Shown here: positions 21,871 to 33,696 of the stretch, piece after piece
How the letters are laid out: each line of letters starts with the position of its first letter
Numbering within the stretch: position 1 is the stretch's first letter
From: Ryuthela nishihirai
Taxonomy: Eukaryota; Arthropoda; Arachnida; Araneae; Heptathelidae
Assembly (NCBI GenBank): GCA_038380435.1
Contig: JAWZYU010000019.1
Location: forward strand, 29,599,801 to 29,663,800
DNA length: 64,000 bases
Direction: 5' to 3'
Notes under the pieces: model-generated
What the model saw: the letters and a program-made list of their open reading frames with translations, nothing else
Databases searched by the model: none
What the model was told of the DNA's origin: nothing
Made by a program: the position numbers and the translations under genes

Positions 21871-22235
21871 TATTGGGTTGGATTGGTTTACCTCTAAGCG
21901 AAACGTTTTTCACGCAGTGGACTAAACGGCCCAGGTCACAAGAACCTCCTACAGAGCTCAGAGAAGGTTGAAGGAAGGGAACCCACTGGACTGTTGTATG
22001 AAGACAGATAGAAACCTCCTGTTAAGGAGGTCCTCTGTGTCAGGATGGAAGCCTCCTGTCCATACAGCGTGTTCTTTACATCGCACAAGGTATGGCTTTC
22101 CTACACATAGGGCCACGGACATGGACCAGCCCATTGACGTTCCTTTTCTAACCGAGGTCACGATGGAGGTTTAGCGAAAACGAATTTCAACGGTGGTACA
22201 GGTAGGATTCGAACCTTGGAACTTCAGAGCGTCTC
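21871..22235 (-). mobile_element. SINE1, diverged
   Basis: Minus-strand copy from ATTGGGTTGGATTGGTTTAC through the core to the B box (GGATTCGAACCTTGGAACTT). The head beyond it is replaced by unrelated sequence. About 30 bp of the AGGTCCTCTGTGTCAGGATG region looks like an internal duplication of the CCTCCTGT segment. Confidence 0.8.
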
Positions 22236-22321
22236 TTTTTTACGCTCTTGGGGGCTTAACGCCTAGATTACAAAGAGTCCAAAGACTCAGAGTTGTAGAG
22301 GGGAAGAGATTCCACTTGGTA

Positions 22322-22431
22322 CTTATTAGTATTAAGGAGGAATCTACGATTTTTTTTTTACTGTTACAAGTTTAAGAGAACGTAAAATGAAGAAAAATCA
22401 AATAATTAACAAAGAAAACATAAACGTTGTG
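22322..22431. repeat. direct repeat flanking the first Tigger element (left)
   Basis: AGGAGGAATCTACG, TTTACTGTTACAAGTTTAAG, AGAACGTAAAATGAAGAAAA and ATAATTAACA recur in order at about 25400-25492 with small differences. The two lie on either side of the Tigger element and some flanking DNA. Confidence 0.75.
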
Positions 22432-22818
22432 TGATTAAAAAAATCTGTATAATGACAATAGGCCAGGGGCACTCCAATCAAAAGTGAAGGGGGGAGGCAG
22501 AATCGACCCGTAATGGAATAAAGATGATCGTCCACTTATCATATTTTATGAGCGTTATTTCCTTAGAACCTAGACTCGCTTTTAACTAAAATACAGGTAA
22601 ACCCCGTTCATCGCGACCCCGGCGAGTGCGGATTCGTTATATCGCGATCTTTTTTTTGTCTCGGCACTTGTGTGGCTTTGAAACATGCGAGGAAAAGTCA
22701 TAATCAAAATGAATGGTTGCACGTGCGTGCTAACTTTCTTTCTCGCTCAATCACATCATGCACATGTACATAACGTAAAGTTACGAGCGTAAAATAAAAA
22801 TAAAAAAAAAATTCGAGG

Positions 22819-22950
22819 CCCGGATAAGACATGGTTGTATGTGTTGTTTTTCTGCTGAGGTCCTGCCATCCTCTCAGATCTTCTACTTTGGCATATAAAC
22901 TGACAGTCTCCTGTCAGATCTCTGTGGCAAGCAGCTGCTTTAGGGGGTAT
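22819..22950 (+). mobile_element. SINE2 fragment inside Tigger 1
   Basis: TGCTGAGGTCCTGCCATCCT, CTTTGGCATATAAACTGACA and GTGGCAAGCAGCTGCTT match the SINE2 body. The tRNA-like head is mostly missing. It sits between the left terminus and the transposase start of the Tigger element, so it is younger than that element. Confidence 0.75.
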
Positions 22951-23045
22951 TTATTTTTTTATTTTCAGTGGAATCTTAGCTGCAGTGTCAAACGCACGCT
23001 AATTAAATTAACTACATATTTTTTTATCCCTTCGTAATTTTTTAA

Positions 23046-24656
23046 ATGTCAAAAAGACAATGGGAAAAATCGGTTAAGAAAATTCGCAATGTAGTGACTT
23101 CAGAAAAGTAACTAAAAATTATAGAAAGGATAGAAAGTGGTGACAAATTTGCAGTTGTAGGAAGGGATTTCAAATTGCCTGAGTCTACAGTGCGATCAAT
23201 TGTGCAACAAAAAGACAAAATTAAAAAGGATGGCGAAAGTGCTACTCCAATTACAGCGACGAAAGTTTCACGAACCAGAAGTTTTTTGATGACAGAAATG
23301 GAAAATTTATTAAGCAAATGGATAGAGGACCTAAATCAACACCACGTGCCTGTGAGTGCCCAAATCATAATGAATAAATCACTTAGTCTTTGGGATCATT
23401 TAAAATCTCAACATAGAGGAGAAGGTTTTAAAGCAAGCAAAGGTTGGTTTGATCGGTTTTGAAAACGATCAAATTTGCATAGCCTTAAAACGATTGGCGA
23501 ATCGACTAGTGCACTAGAATCAGCTGAAAAATATCCTATGGAGTTCCGTGAAATTGTGGAAAGGGGAAATTATCCACCAAATTTAATGTAGATGAGACGG
23601 GACTCTATTGGAAACGAATGCCAACACGTACGTTTATTTTCATAGAGAAGACTGCTTCTGGATTTAAAGCAGCCAAGGATCGTCTAACTCTTCTTCTCGG
23701 CGGAAATGCATCCGGAGAATTGAAATTGAAACCACTGTTAATTTATCAATCGGAAACTCCTCGTGCCATGAAAGGTTATTCTAAAAACAATTTACCGTTT
23801 TTTTGGCGAAGTAACCCTAAGGCTTGGATGACACAAAATTTATTTATGGACTGGTTTAAAACTTGTTTCTGCCCAGCAATAAAAAAAATATTGCGAGGAT
23901 ATTGGAGTTGAACCTCGAGCTCTTTTGGTGTTGGACAATGCACCAGGACATCCTGTGGAACTTGAGACTCTGTGCACTGATTTTCCCGTTGAAGTAGTAT
24001 TCTTACCTCCGAATACTACTTCCATCTTACAGTCTATGGATCAAGGCGCAATAGCAGCATTCAAAACCTATTATTTAAGAAAAAACGATGCGCCAACTTA
24101 TTGAAGACACTGATGGAGGTGGTAGAGATGTCATGTGGGTTTGGTGGAAACAATTTAATTTATGAAAGCTATCAGAAACATCGACGAAGCGTGGAATGAA
24201 GTCACCCAGTCGTGTTGCTCAGAGAAATTGTTGAAGATCACATCAATTATGCAAATGATATTCAAAATATTATCGAAGACATTAGTCTTATAGCCACTTC
24301 CGGAGGCATCGAAGGTGTTGATGTAAATGATATTCAGACTTTGTTAAAATCACACGACGAACCCTTAACTAATGAAGAGCTGCAGGAAATGGACTGCCAT
24401 ACTATGTCCCAAGAAAATGACGTCTCGGAACCTGTTCCCGTGCGAAAGGTAAGGGTCAAAATCATTGAAAAGGCCCTTTCTCTTCACAATCAATGCATGG
24501 AGTTGTTAGAAGAAAACGACGAAGATTACGAGCGAGTGACTGTTGTAAAGCGTGGCTGTAACGGATTATTTGACAGATATCGGCAAATTTTGCATCATAA
24601 ACGTAGAGAGGCCAAACAAGGGAATCTAGATTCCTTTTTGCAACACGGAACAAAAT
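23046..24656 (+). pseudogene. Tigger (pogo-type) transposase, broken
   Basis: Starts MSKRQWEKSVKKIRN with a CENP-B-type helix-turn-helix (DFKLPESTVRSIVQQKDKI). A second DNA-binding domain follows (SKWIEDLNQHHVPVSAQIIM, ending KASKGWFDRF). The DDE domain has NVDETG-type sequence near 23590 (one-base shift), LLGGNASGELKLKPLLIYQS, DNAPGHP near 23936 and PPNTTSILQSMDQG near 24025. The last two aspartates are about 34 residues apart, as in Tigger proteins. The acidic C-terminus ends DSFLQHGTK at 24656. Breaks: an in-frame stop near 23109, another after GWFDRF at 23461, frameshifts near 23575 and 23895, and further damage near 24085-24200. The protein bound the inverted repeats and cut and joined at TA; this copy cannot make it. 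Confidence 0.92.
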
Positions 24657-24838
24657 GAATGAATTATGAATTATGTTATGTATGACATTTTTTGTTATTA
24701 ATAATATTTATTTTATTAATAAAGTGTTTTTTCGAATATTAAAATGATTTTCTTTTAAATCCCCCGTTGATCGCGAAATTTCGCTTATCGCGACCATGTC
24801 CAGAACGTAACCTTCGTGATAAACGGGGGTTACCTGTA

Positions 24839-25664
24839 CTCTAAAGGGAATAAGTATTACTTTTTTTTTTTAAATTCGTAATCGTTTGTTTTGGACACTC
24901 ATATTTATTACTTCAGATAAATTGCTAGTGAAAGTATGCTGACAACAAAAAGAATGTGATATCGCATTTGGAGAAAATAATGTGATATTTTCAAAGAAAA
25001 TTTTAAAAGAATTTCACACAATTTTAATAGATTTTTGGAACTAATGACTGATTAGTAATATGTAAAGAGTTTTATTTAATTAACACCTTTAAAACACAAA
25101 AGTAATTTTCTCTTTCTTAGCACCAAAAAAAGGTGCTTTATCTCACCGTCTACGGGATTAAAAGGCAAATAGTTGGTGTCAGCATAATTCTTCAAATCTT
25201 GACCTTCAAATTCCACAACCAAATTTTTTTAGCATAAATAGATCATTACCAATATTCTCTTAAAGTTTGGCTATTTCCTTCCATTGTTAAAGGGTTGCTA
25301 TTAAAACTTTTGAGAGGTTTGGAAATTGTGAATCTTTATATTCTATAGAATTACTATTAAGCTGTTGAAGTAAGAGGATGAAGAGGAGTGTAGATGAATT
25401 AGAATTAAAGAGGAATCTTTAATTTTTTTACTGTTACAATTTTAAGAGAACGTAAAATGAAGAAAAATCTAATAATTACCAGAAAAAAAAACATTTCTGA
25501 TGAAAAATTGTCATGAGCCGGGGGTGGGGATCTGAATCGACGACTTCCTGATGATGACAAGCCAGGTACTCTGTGAATCTTAATACTTCATCGATACGTA
25601 CCTATTCCAAAAAAAAAAATTCTACAAACGTCTAGACAGGTAGACAGACGGATGACAAAGTGAT
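24839..25664. other. AT-rich stretch with right-hand direct repeat
   Basis: Contains the right copy of the direct repeat (25400-25492) that matches 22322-22431. Otherwise no gene or named repeat is recognised. Confidence 0.5.
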
Positions 25665-25965
25665 TTGGGTTGTTTTACCTCCAAGCGGCACTCTTTTGCA
25701 TACAATGGGCTAAATGACCATGAACAGCTCTTAGGAGACAGATGGTAACCTCACGTCAAGGTCATCCAGCGTGTTCCTTAACGTGCATAATGTATGATTC
25801 TCTCCCGCTCACGGAGCCACAGCTTAACGACCCATCCGACGGACAGCGGCCTTTCTAAGACCATCGGTGCCCCCCTATTGACCGAGTCAGAGAGGAGAGA
25901 TTGTGGAGATAAATCTTAACGTTGGCCCTGGTGGATCTCAAATCTGGGAATTATCGACTGAGCCA
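25665..25965 (-). mobile_element. SINE1, internally deleted
   Basis: GGGTTGTTTTACCTCCAAGC through CTAAATGACC, then a jump directly to CAGCTCTTAGGAGACAGATG, so about 60 bp (the GGTCACATGGACCCCGAAGG block) is missing. It continues through the core to a damaged B box (GATCTCAAATCTGGGAATTA). Confidence 0.8.
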
Positions 25966-26162
25966 TGTATGACTCTCCCGCACACGGTGCCACGGCTTAA
26001 CGTCGACGGACGGCGGCCTTTCCAAGCCCATCGGTGTCTCCTGCTGACCGTGAGCAGGGCGGGGATTTTGCGGAGATAAATCTCATGCTGACCCATCTGG
26101 AACTCGAATCTGGGAACTACAGATTACGAGCCTGGCGCGCTACCGAATGAGCACCCCCCCTC
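25966..26162 (-). mobile_element. second SINE1 head-half, joined in tandem
   Basis: Directly after GACTGAGCCATG of the preceding copy, the sequence restarts at the core (TATGACTCTCCCGCACACGG) and runs again to the head (GGAACTCGAATCTGGGAACT, GGCGCGCTACCGAATGAGC). This makes a partial head-to-tail dimer, which could arise by unequal recombination between SINE1 copies. Confidence 0.8.
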
Positions 26163-26603
26163 GCCCCCCAGTAAAAATAGGAACAATAAAAATATCATCT
26201 TTTCAGTGATAAAGTCTAGACTCAGGACAGCTCAAGATATGTTTGCGCCCCGATACGAAGCCCCTTTTAGCTTTTCCTTTTCAGGCATTTTTGTTGTCGA
26301 AGGAGACACCCCTTTGGAAAAGATGCCCCTATGTGGTGCGTACCGGCTTGAACTGAAACTAAATCTTGTTGCACTTTATAAATTTACGATTATTTGAGGA
26401 CTCTCTATATATTTAACATATGCAGGTATTATAAATAAGTCCCTCAATATTAAACTTTGATATCACGAAGTTTCTGCTACGAAATGTGCTTTCTTTCGAC
26501 TTATCGAAAATCGAATATCCAATAACAGTAAATGAAATTAATGCATTTTGATGTCGCCATCCAGGATATTCGAACTTAAAACAAGGCTGTCATGATGTCA
26601 TTA
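26163..26603. other. no gene recognised
   Basis: AT-rich sequence. A 63-residue frame at 26206-26397 is of unknown nature. Confidence 0.35.
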
Positions 26604-26604
26604 A

Positions 26605-29600
26605 CCCAATAATAATAATAATAACGATCTTTATTCATATTCATATTTGTTATACAAGAGTTTAAACAAATAACCCGCAAAGCATCTGCTTATCTGCAGG
26701 AGAGAAGACTAATAATGTTACATGAAAATACATAAGATATAGTTTAAAACAATGTCATCGAATTATGTGAATTTCAATAGAGGCTCCATTGTGGTGGTTC
26801 AAATTTTTATATTGATTTTCGTGCCTAGAAGATTATATTTAGTCTTATTTTTGATTTCTTTAAATTTGTTTAATAAAATAATTTCCCTTGGTAATTGATT
26901 GAACACGTAAGGTACTGCCCATTTCCCGTAATTGTTTAATATTTTTGGAAGTTGGAAATAATTTTTGGATTGTAACCTTGTGTTTTTTCCATGAGATTTT
27001 AGATTTAAATTGATTGTTAAAAATAAATTTAAGTGATGTTGTATTTCTAAAAGTTGTGAAAAGAAAGTATGCCTCGATAATTTAGTCTTTCTTCGCTATG
27101 ATAAAATGAATCTCTTAAGTTTTATGGGATTATATTTTTTAGCAATGGATGATTGAATAGTTTCTATTTTCTTTATATTTGTGAGGTTAGTTGAGCCGTA
27201 TATTGTCAAACCATAAGTCAATATAGATTCACAGATAGCTTTGTAAACCAAAATATATGTAGGTGTGCTTGCAACAAATTGTAGTTTGTAAAGTTTAGCT
27301 GCACATAGAAGCAATTTCCCTGCTAACTTTTGAATATGTGCATTCCATCGGAAGGTTGTGTCCATGTAAAGTTCAAGATATTTATGACTCTCAATACGCT
27401 CAATAACATCACAGCCGCAGCAGTCAGGGTCATGTGTTATGAGGTCACAAAGGTTCGTGGTTTTTTATTGCATAAGATGAAAGATCATAATATCCTGGTG
27501 AATGAAAGCTCATCCATTTGGTTTTATCTGAGGTTATGTAAATACGATTAATGTGAGACCAGTTAATAATTTTGTTAAAATCATCCTGTGTATCTCGGAC
27601 TGCGCCTCATATATTGTGATTCACGTTAACCAAGGCGATGTCATTAGCATATACCCTAATATAAGGAGAGCCCTTCAGTTTAAAGTTAGCTAGATCATTA
27701 TATAAATAATGAATAAGAGCGGACCTAAAATTGAACCTTGTGGCACACCAGTGCACACTGTTCTCTTCTCACTAAAAACGCCATTAATTTTAGTAACTTG
27801 CACTCTGTTTTTTAAATAATTTTCAAACCATTTAAGGGTAATGCCTCGGATACCATAGGTAAACAATTTTGGAAGTAAAATATGGTGATTTAACGTATCA
27901 AATGCTTTACGGAAATCCAGAAAGATAGCAGCTGCTTTTTTTTCCGTTGTTTAAAGTTCTGTTAATGACGTCAGAAACTCCGTTAAAAGTATAATTGCAT
28001 TTTTACCTTTTTGGAAACCATCTTGCTCTTCCCTAATAATGTTATATTTTTTTTTTCAAGAAATTGGCTGGAACATTAGCTACATATATTTCAAGGATTT
28101 TATGAAGAACGGGTAAGATGGCAATGGGCCTATAGTTAGTGAATTCGGATTTAGTTCCACTTTTATAAATTGGTCTTAAAATAGCAATTTTGAGTTCATT
28201 AGGGATGTTTCCTGTAGATATGCTTTCATTAATAAAGTTGGTCACGAAATGAGCTAAGGAGATTTTGTATGCTTTAATGTGCTTTATGTGTACCTGATGG
28301 TATTCACAAGATTTTTCCTTCATTTAAGTCACTTAGGATTTTGAAAGTTTCTTGGTTTGAGATGGGAGGAATAAAAATTGAGGGAATAGAAGGTTGGATA
28401 TGTTTAGGAACTGTAGAGAGATTCTGTATTACGGTTATCGTCTCTAAGATTGACAATAATGTCTGCAAAGGTGTTAAATTTGTCTGCTGCTTGAGTTTCA
28501 GATGTACCTTACGGCATATTTTCATGATAAAATCGTCAATGGCAATTTTAGGTTTATTGTTGATAATTTGGTTGATGAGTTCACAACTTTGTTTGAAGAA
28601 ATATATTTTCTTTTCCTGCCTAATAAGGAACATGACTGTGTTTCTTAAGTTTGTGTATAGTAATCTAAAATTTTTGTTTCTCTTGTTATTTTTGTAGTCA
28701 ATCCAAGCCGAGTATCTTTTCTTTATTAAGTTTATTATTTCCTGATTTATCCAGTCTTTGCTACAATTGCGTTGTTTAATTTTTGAGCCATCTGACAGTT
28801 TATTAATTTTTTTATTCTTAACAATCGCCTTATATTTTTTTATGAATGCTTCATAAAGTACATCTATTGGTTCTGAATTTGGTTTCGTTTATGAGCCAGT
28901 TTGTTACGCTTATTTCTTTGCATATGTTTTTATGATCTTCCCGCAAATTGACGCAATTAAGTAGTGGTCTAATATCCTACTGCAAAAAATCATTCAATTT
29001 GTGTCGAGTTTAATGTCAAGTCGGACGTTAATGTGATCAATGCATGTCTGAGAGAGAGTGTCACCAATGATGTCTTCCCTGCTGATACCGATAATTAATA
29101 GGTGAGAAACCAAACTCGGTTACCAACTCTACGTATTTGGCAACTCCGTGTTTTTTGATATTTTTGATATCTAAATTAAAGTCTCCAACTAGTATTTGAT
29201 TGCGAAGTTTATCAGTTGTTTGGAACCAGTTTTTGAGGTTAGAAAGAAAAGCGTTAATCTTCGAGCTTGGTGAACTGTAAATAGCAAATAAACTGAAAGT
29301 TAAATTACCCTTTTAGATATTTATATTGAATGTTTCAGCAGGAATCACAAGCGAAGGTATCGTTTTGACTAATAATGTGTCGAGAAAGAAAAGTAGAATC
29401 CCATGTTCAAACGGACCAGGAGTTCTCGAAAAAAGTTGATTAAAATTTTCTAAATTTAACAATGGAGCGTCCGTGCTGAGAATGTTAGTTTCTGTTAATA
29501 TATTGATATCTAAAAATTTCAAAATATCTTTAAGATAAACATAGAGAGTATCCCAATTTTTTTACAGACTTCGAATGTTCAAATGTAGAAAGCTTAAATG

Positions 29601-29640
29601 TTCATCACAATTTACTAGTCAAGAACCATTTCTTAATTTC
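26605..29640 (-). pseudogene. Jockey/CR1-like LINE, decayed (endonuclease and RT)
   Basis: Read from high to low coordinate. An APE-type endonuclease remnant comes first, with LLILTET-like sequence near 29480 and ILVGDFNLDI near 29190. The reverse transcriptase follows: NIPNELKIAILRPIYKSG and NYRPIAILPVLHKILE at 28100-28220, FLDFRKAFDTLNHHILL near 27900, GVPQGSILGPLLF near 27720 and YANDIAL near 27630, where the catalytic YADD reads YAND. The C-terminal region (NLTNIKKIETIQ, LPREIILLNKFKEI, ending CFAGYLFKLLYNKYEYE) reaches almost to the 3' end. That end is a short (AAT)n-type run at about 26605-26622. Multiple stops and shifts are present. A 110-bp 3' piece of the same family lies at 56350-56462. 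Confidence 0.88.
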
Positions 29641-29837
29641 TTCATAGTAGCACAGAACATTTTCATTGTGATCAAATGTTGGTAAGTCATCAAAATGAAA
29701 AGTCGTCGTGGTAGAAAAAAAATAGAGGAGCATATAAGTAAGATAATTCCCGTTTAAAATTCATCGAAATTTGTGAGCATATCAATTTTAAAGTATACTA
29801 TCTGCCTTTTATTATTTTCTTATATCAAATCTCTAGT
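29641..29837. other. 5' flank of the LINE, nothing recognised
   Basis: AT-rich sequence between the LINE remnant and the minisatellite. It may still belong to the LINE 5' region. Confidence 0.3.
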
Positions 29838-30530
29838 TTTCATACTAAATCGATATTTTTTCATACATCAATATTTTGAAAAAATATTGATGTATGAAAA
29901 AAATATTGATGTATGAATAAATGATGTATGTATTTTCAAAATATATGATGTATGTATAATATTCTTCATACTAAATCGATATTTTTTCACACTACGTCAA
30001 TGTTTTTCAAAATAAACGACATTTTCCATACTAAATTGATATTTATTCATACCACATCAATTTTTTTTAAAATAAATCGACATTACTCATACTAAAATCG
30101 ATATTTTTTCGTACTATATCAATATGTTTTCAAAATAAATCGACATTTTTCATACTAAATCGATATTTTTCATACTACATCAATATTTTTTCAAAATAAA
30201 TCGCCGTTTTCTTACTAAATCGATATTTTTCATACTACATTAATATTTTTTCAAAATAAATCGCCGTTTTCTTACTAAACCGATATCTTTTCATACTATA
30301 TAGATATTTTTTCAAAATAAATCGACATTACTGATACTAAAATCGATATTTTTTCATACTACGTCAATATTTTTTCAAAATAAAGTCGACAATTTTTTAA
30401 AATAAAGCTACATTTTTTGTGTTGAAGCGATATTTTTCATACTAAATTGCTATTTTTCTTGTTAATTCAATATTTTCCTTACTAAATCGCCATTTTCCTA
30501 CTAATTCGCTTTCTTGAATTACGCAGGGAG
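29838..30530. repeat. AT-rich minisatellite, ~62-bp unit
   Basis: Blocks of CATACTAAATCGATATTTTT, CATACTACATCAATATTTTT and TCAAAATAAATCGACATT follow one another about ten times with small variations. Each unit has two half-units built on an ATACTA..TCGATATTTTT theme. It ends in decaying half-units (ACTAAATTGCTATTTTTC). A perfect short palindrome lies at the left edge (29857-29901). Confidence 0.9.
29857..29901. repeat. perfect palindrome, 21-bp arms, 3-nt spacer
   Basis: TTTTTCATACATCAATATTT plus one T is followed by GAA and then its exact reverse complement. It lies where the minisatellite begins and its left arm resembles a half-unit. Confidence 0.9.
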
Positions 30531-31369
30531 TATTATTATTTAACATTTTAAAAATCTAAATTAACTATTAAAGATGTTTTACAAAAAAAGTAGTTTTATT
30601 TTCCAAAACATGTCAAAAGATAGTTACTCTGCTGCCAACTAACAAAATTTTTAATCTCTTCATTTTTTAAGAAATGTAACAGCGTCACTCTGCAAACCTA
30701 ATCGTAAGACTGTAACAAAATTCCACCTCTTCTGAAAAAAGTAAAAATTATGTCATTTTATAAACGTTTTAAAAAAAATTCGCCTCTTTTTTTTACGAAG
30801 CAGCTGAACTCATCACTTGGCTCCTGCTGTTTCCTTCTTTCTTCAGCTCCTTCACGGATTCGTGCGAATGTCCATCTGGTCCTTCGAAGATGAGAAACGC
30901 CTACGTCTGCATCCTCCGAAATGCGGCTTCGTGTGAGGCAGTAGTTCAAGTCAATTGCCACGAGGTATGCAGCAAGTCTCCAGTCAGGTGAAAGAGGCGG
31001 GATGGGCCAGCACATGCTCTCTCCGAACACCCTCTTTTAAATCCGGGATCTTTTACTGTCAATCAAAGCAATACTTGCGTAACGTTTCAGCATCATCTTT
31101 ATCCCCCAAGGATACAACTATTGACATCATGTCATTTTCTTCATTTAGTTCCTCACTAGGAAAGTTAAAGCAGCCAGCTTTTAAGAAAAGAAGTCTACGG
31201 CTTTCTTAGTTGATATCTGATGTCTGTATTTTAATCTGAGGAATGCGGGTTCGAGTCCAGCAGCGTTGAGAACAATATCACCTCTAATTTCTTCCATTTA
31301 TTTGGTGGAATGCATTTGTTATATGAATTGGAAAAAAAATATATAAATTACATTTTTGAAAACAAATTG
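30531..31369. other. region of higher GC with unidentified open frames
   Basis: Between about 30780 and 31200 the base composition is richer in G and C than the flanks. Overlapping frames are open on both strands (minus 30758-31030, plus 30955-31209). I recognise no protein family, and coding status is undecided. A short SINE1-like B-box piece (GGTTCGAGTCCAGCAGCGTT) lies at 31249-31268. Confidence 0.3.
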
Positions 31370-31742
31370 CACAAATGATGTCGTCTACAAAGTATTCTCG
31401 TTTTCCTAACGCACTTCTGATTTCTCATCTTCCATGCTTCGAAACATTTCTGGAAGTCATATTTGGGATTTTTTTTGGTGCTCTCTCCTAAGATTCTTTA
31501 TGTTCTCCCCGCTGCCGCCTCAAAATGAGTCCCTTTCGTATGGTAAGTGTTCTAACGTTGTGATGCAGTTTTGGGACAAAAATTGCTTCACTGTTAATTC
31601 TGAATAAGAAGGAGCCTTGTCGTGATGAATACATTGCGTTTGTTCATGAACATGAAAAAAAATTGCACAAATGATGTCGTCTTCAAAGTATTCTCGTGCA
31701 ATATCTCTCAAAGTATTGCAATGCGTTTTTTTGGCAAACTTA
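31370..31742 (-). pseudogene. mariner transposase fragment
   Basis: The minus-strand frame from about 31727 to 31520 reads NTLRDIAREYFEDDIICA then CIHHDKAPSYSELTVKQFL and NCITTLEHLPYERDS. This matches the second catalytic block of mariner transposases (HHDNAPSH.., ..LEHPPYSPD..), with the catalytic D retained but N in DNAP changed to K and the third block lost. About 36 bp (TTGCACAAATGATGTCGTCT..) is repeated at 31368-31404 and 31663-31697, showing local duplication. No termini were found. Confidence 0.65.
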
Positions 31743-32078
31743 GTCAGTAATCCGCCAGGCTCATAATCTGCAGTTCCCAGGTTCGAGTCCCAGCTGGTCC
31801 AGCGTTGAGATTTATCTCCACAAAACTCCTCGCCTTTCCCAGGGAAGAAGGCGACACCGATGGGCTTGGAAAGGCCGTCATCTTTCCGATGGGACGTAAA
31901 CCTTGGCCCCGTTTGCAGGAGAATCATACCCTGTGCACGTTAAAGAACACGCTGGATGGCCTTGACTGGAGGTTACCCCTCCCCCTATTCTTCTCTGAGC
32001 CTTCGGGGTACTTGTGACCTGGCCATTTACCCCATTGTGTGCAAAAATATTGCCTCTCAAAGGTTAAACAACCCAAAC
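31743..32078 (+). mobile_element. SINE1, head partly lost
   Basis: Starts at CGCCAGGCTCATAATCTGCA with an intact B box (GGTTCGAGTCC). It runs through the core but lacks about 50 bp (CATCTGTCTCCCAACAGCTG block), and ends AAAGGTTAAACAACCCAAAC. The A box has been lost. Confidence 0.88.
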
Positions 32079-33232
32079 CCTTGGATATACGTAAATTAAA
32101 AGTTTTCACCCCCCCCCCCTCTCCACCATTATTTTGTGCAAGTGTAGCTGTGTTGCCCATGGGCCACCATTTTGGATTTATGCTCTCCGATCTAAACCGA
32201 AAACGATTGTAAATTCGTAGTTTTTCTGAAATCACTTTAGGCCTACTTTTATTCCGAGTTCTGCACGGTAATTAATTTCCCCCAAAGCTGACGATGAAAC
32301 ATGCTCCAAAGGACGAAAGTTCCTCATATTTGCGCCATATGACGCTTGTAATTAGCCTAAACCGAAAAGAATTTGCCGCGAAAATGAACCCGTAATCCAT
32401 CTCAATATATGACAGCCTAATTATGAATAAAACAAAGAAAATGGGACGACGAAAAAACACTGTCACATCGTCTACTTTGTAACTTAACGTCTTCATTTAG
32501 AGGCAACCATGGATGGACGAAAAGGCTTAAGTTTACCGCTGCTATAATGAATTATAAAATTAGTAATTTCTTAAAAAGGTAGGAGGCAGATTTTTGAGTC
32601 GCAAGTCTTACGTTGTAAAAGCTTTTACGACGTATCTATGTAACACTATGCACACGGATCGATGAAGATGACAATATTAATTTCATCTCTTTTGGGAGTG
32701 CTTTGTTAATGGAAAGTTTGTTTCTCATTAATGAGAAAATTCCTATCGGCATTTAATACTGCTATTAATAACTGTTTTCTGATGTTTTTGAAAAACGTGC
32801 TGCAGACGCCTTGCAACAGATGGAAATTACCTGTGTTGTTTCGTTAGCTAAATATTTAATTATATAAACTCTAAGTATGGCAAGCCTAAATACGTTTATC
32901 ATATGTTACAATTGCCTTTTGTGCATAGAACTAATTTAAAATTTTAATTAACGTTAGCTATTGCAGTTTCATGATTATGAAGTAAATTACAATTATATTA
33001 TGCATTAAATTTTATCTAGAACAACAACACTATAATGTGGCTGCAATCCAGTTTTTATATGATTAATAAAGAGTTTTGTGTTTTAGTTATAGTCATATTT
33101 TTTGTACGCTATGTCGTTAAATAATTATTATTACATAAAATGATGTCTTCTTTGTGGTATTCTTTATATGACTATTGCACCAGTGCATTCCAACTCTAAT
33201 GATAGATTAGTGAGCAGTGGCGTGACCAGGTA
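32079..33232. other. no gene recognised
   Basis: Contains a C run at about 32108-32119 and a TAAACCGAAAA motif repeated near 32195 and 32352. No coding signal. Confidence 0.35.
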
Positions 33233-33613
33233 GTTCCTGGGGCTCGGTGATTCAATCGGTAATGCGCTAGACTCGTAATCTGCTATTCTCAGGTTCGAGT
33301 CTGTCCTGTGCCAGAGTTGAGCTTTATTTCCACTAACCTCTCACCCTGCTCTTGGTCAGTCTGGGACATCGATGAGCTTAGAAAAGTCGAAGTTTGTCAT
33401 TTGGGACGTTAATCCGTGGTATGGTCTACAGGAGAACCATACCCTCACTTTAAAGCACTTTAAAGAATATTCTGAAGGGTCTGGAACGGAGTCTACCATC
33501 TGTCTCCTAATAGCTAGTCAGTGAGTCCCCTATTCATAATCTTCTCTATGCCCTCTGGTCCTATTGTTATTTAGCCCACTGTATGCAAAAAAGTGCAATT
33601 CACAGATAAAACA
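33233..33613 (+). mobile_element. SINE1, diverged full length
   Basis: GGTGATTCAATCGGTAATGC (damaged A box), GGTTCGAGTC (B box), CAGAGTTGAGCTTTATTTCC, GGACGTTAATCCGTGG and CAATTCACAGATAAAACAAC in order. It is old, and no target duplication is seen. Confidence 0.85.
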
Positions 33614-33696
33614 ACATAAGAAATGTCAATGGGGCGGGGGGCGGAATTATTATAAATCTATAACCCGAGCTATCAAATTAGGTTCTGTCCGAATAG

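Larger units (their letters stand above)
22594..24836 (+). mobile_element. Tigger/pogo element 1, complete with TIRs and TA duplication
   Basis: 2243 bp flanked by TA at 22592-22593 and 24837-24838. The left end starts CAGGTAAACCCCGTTCATCG. The right end, inverted, starts CAGGTAACCCCCGTTTATCA. About 20 of 24 terminal bases agree. The interior carries a broken Tigger transposase and, near its left end, a piece of SINE2. CAGGTA termini with TA duplication are usual for Tigger elements of the Tc1/mariner superfamily. Confidence 0.93.

Noticed and set aside
29838..30530. Satellite centromere array
   Set aside because: Only about ten diverged units in 0.7 kb; a local minisatellite is the simpler reading.
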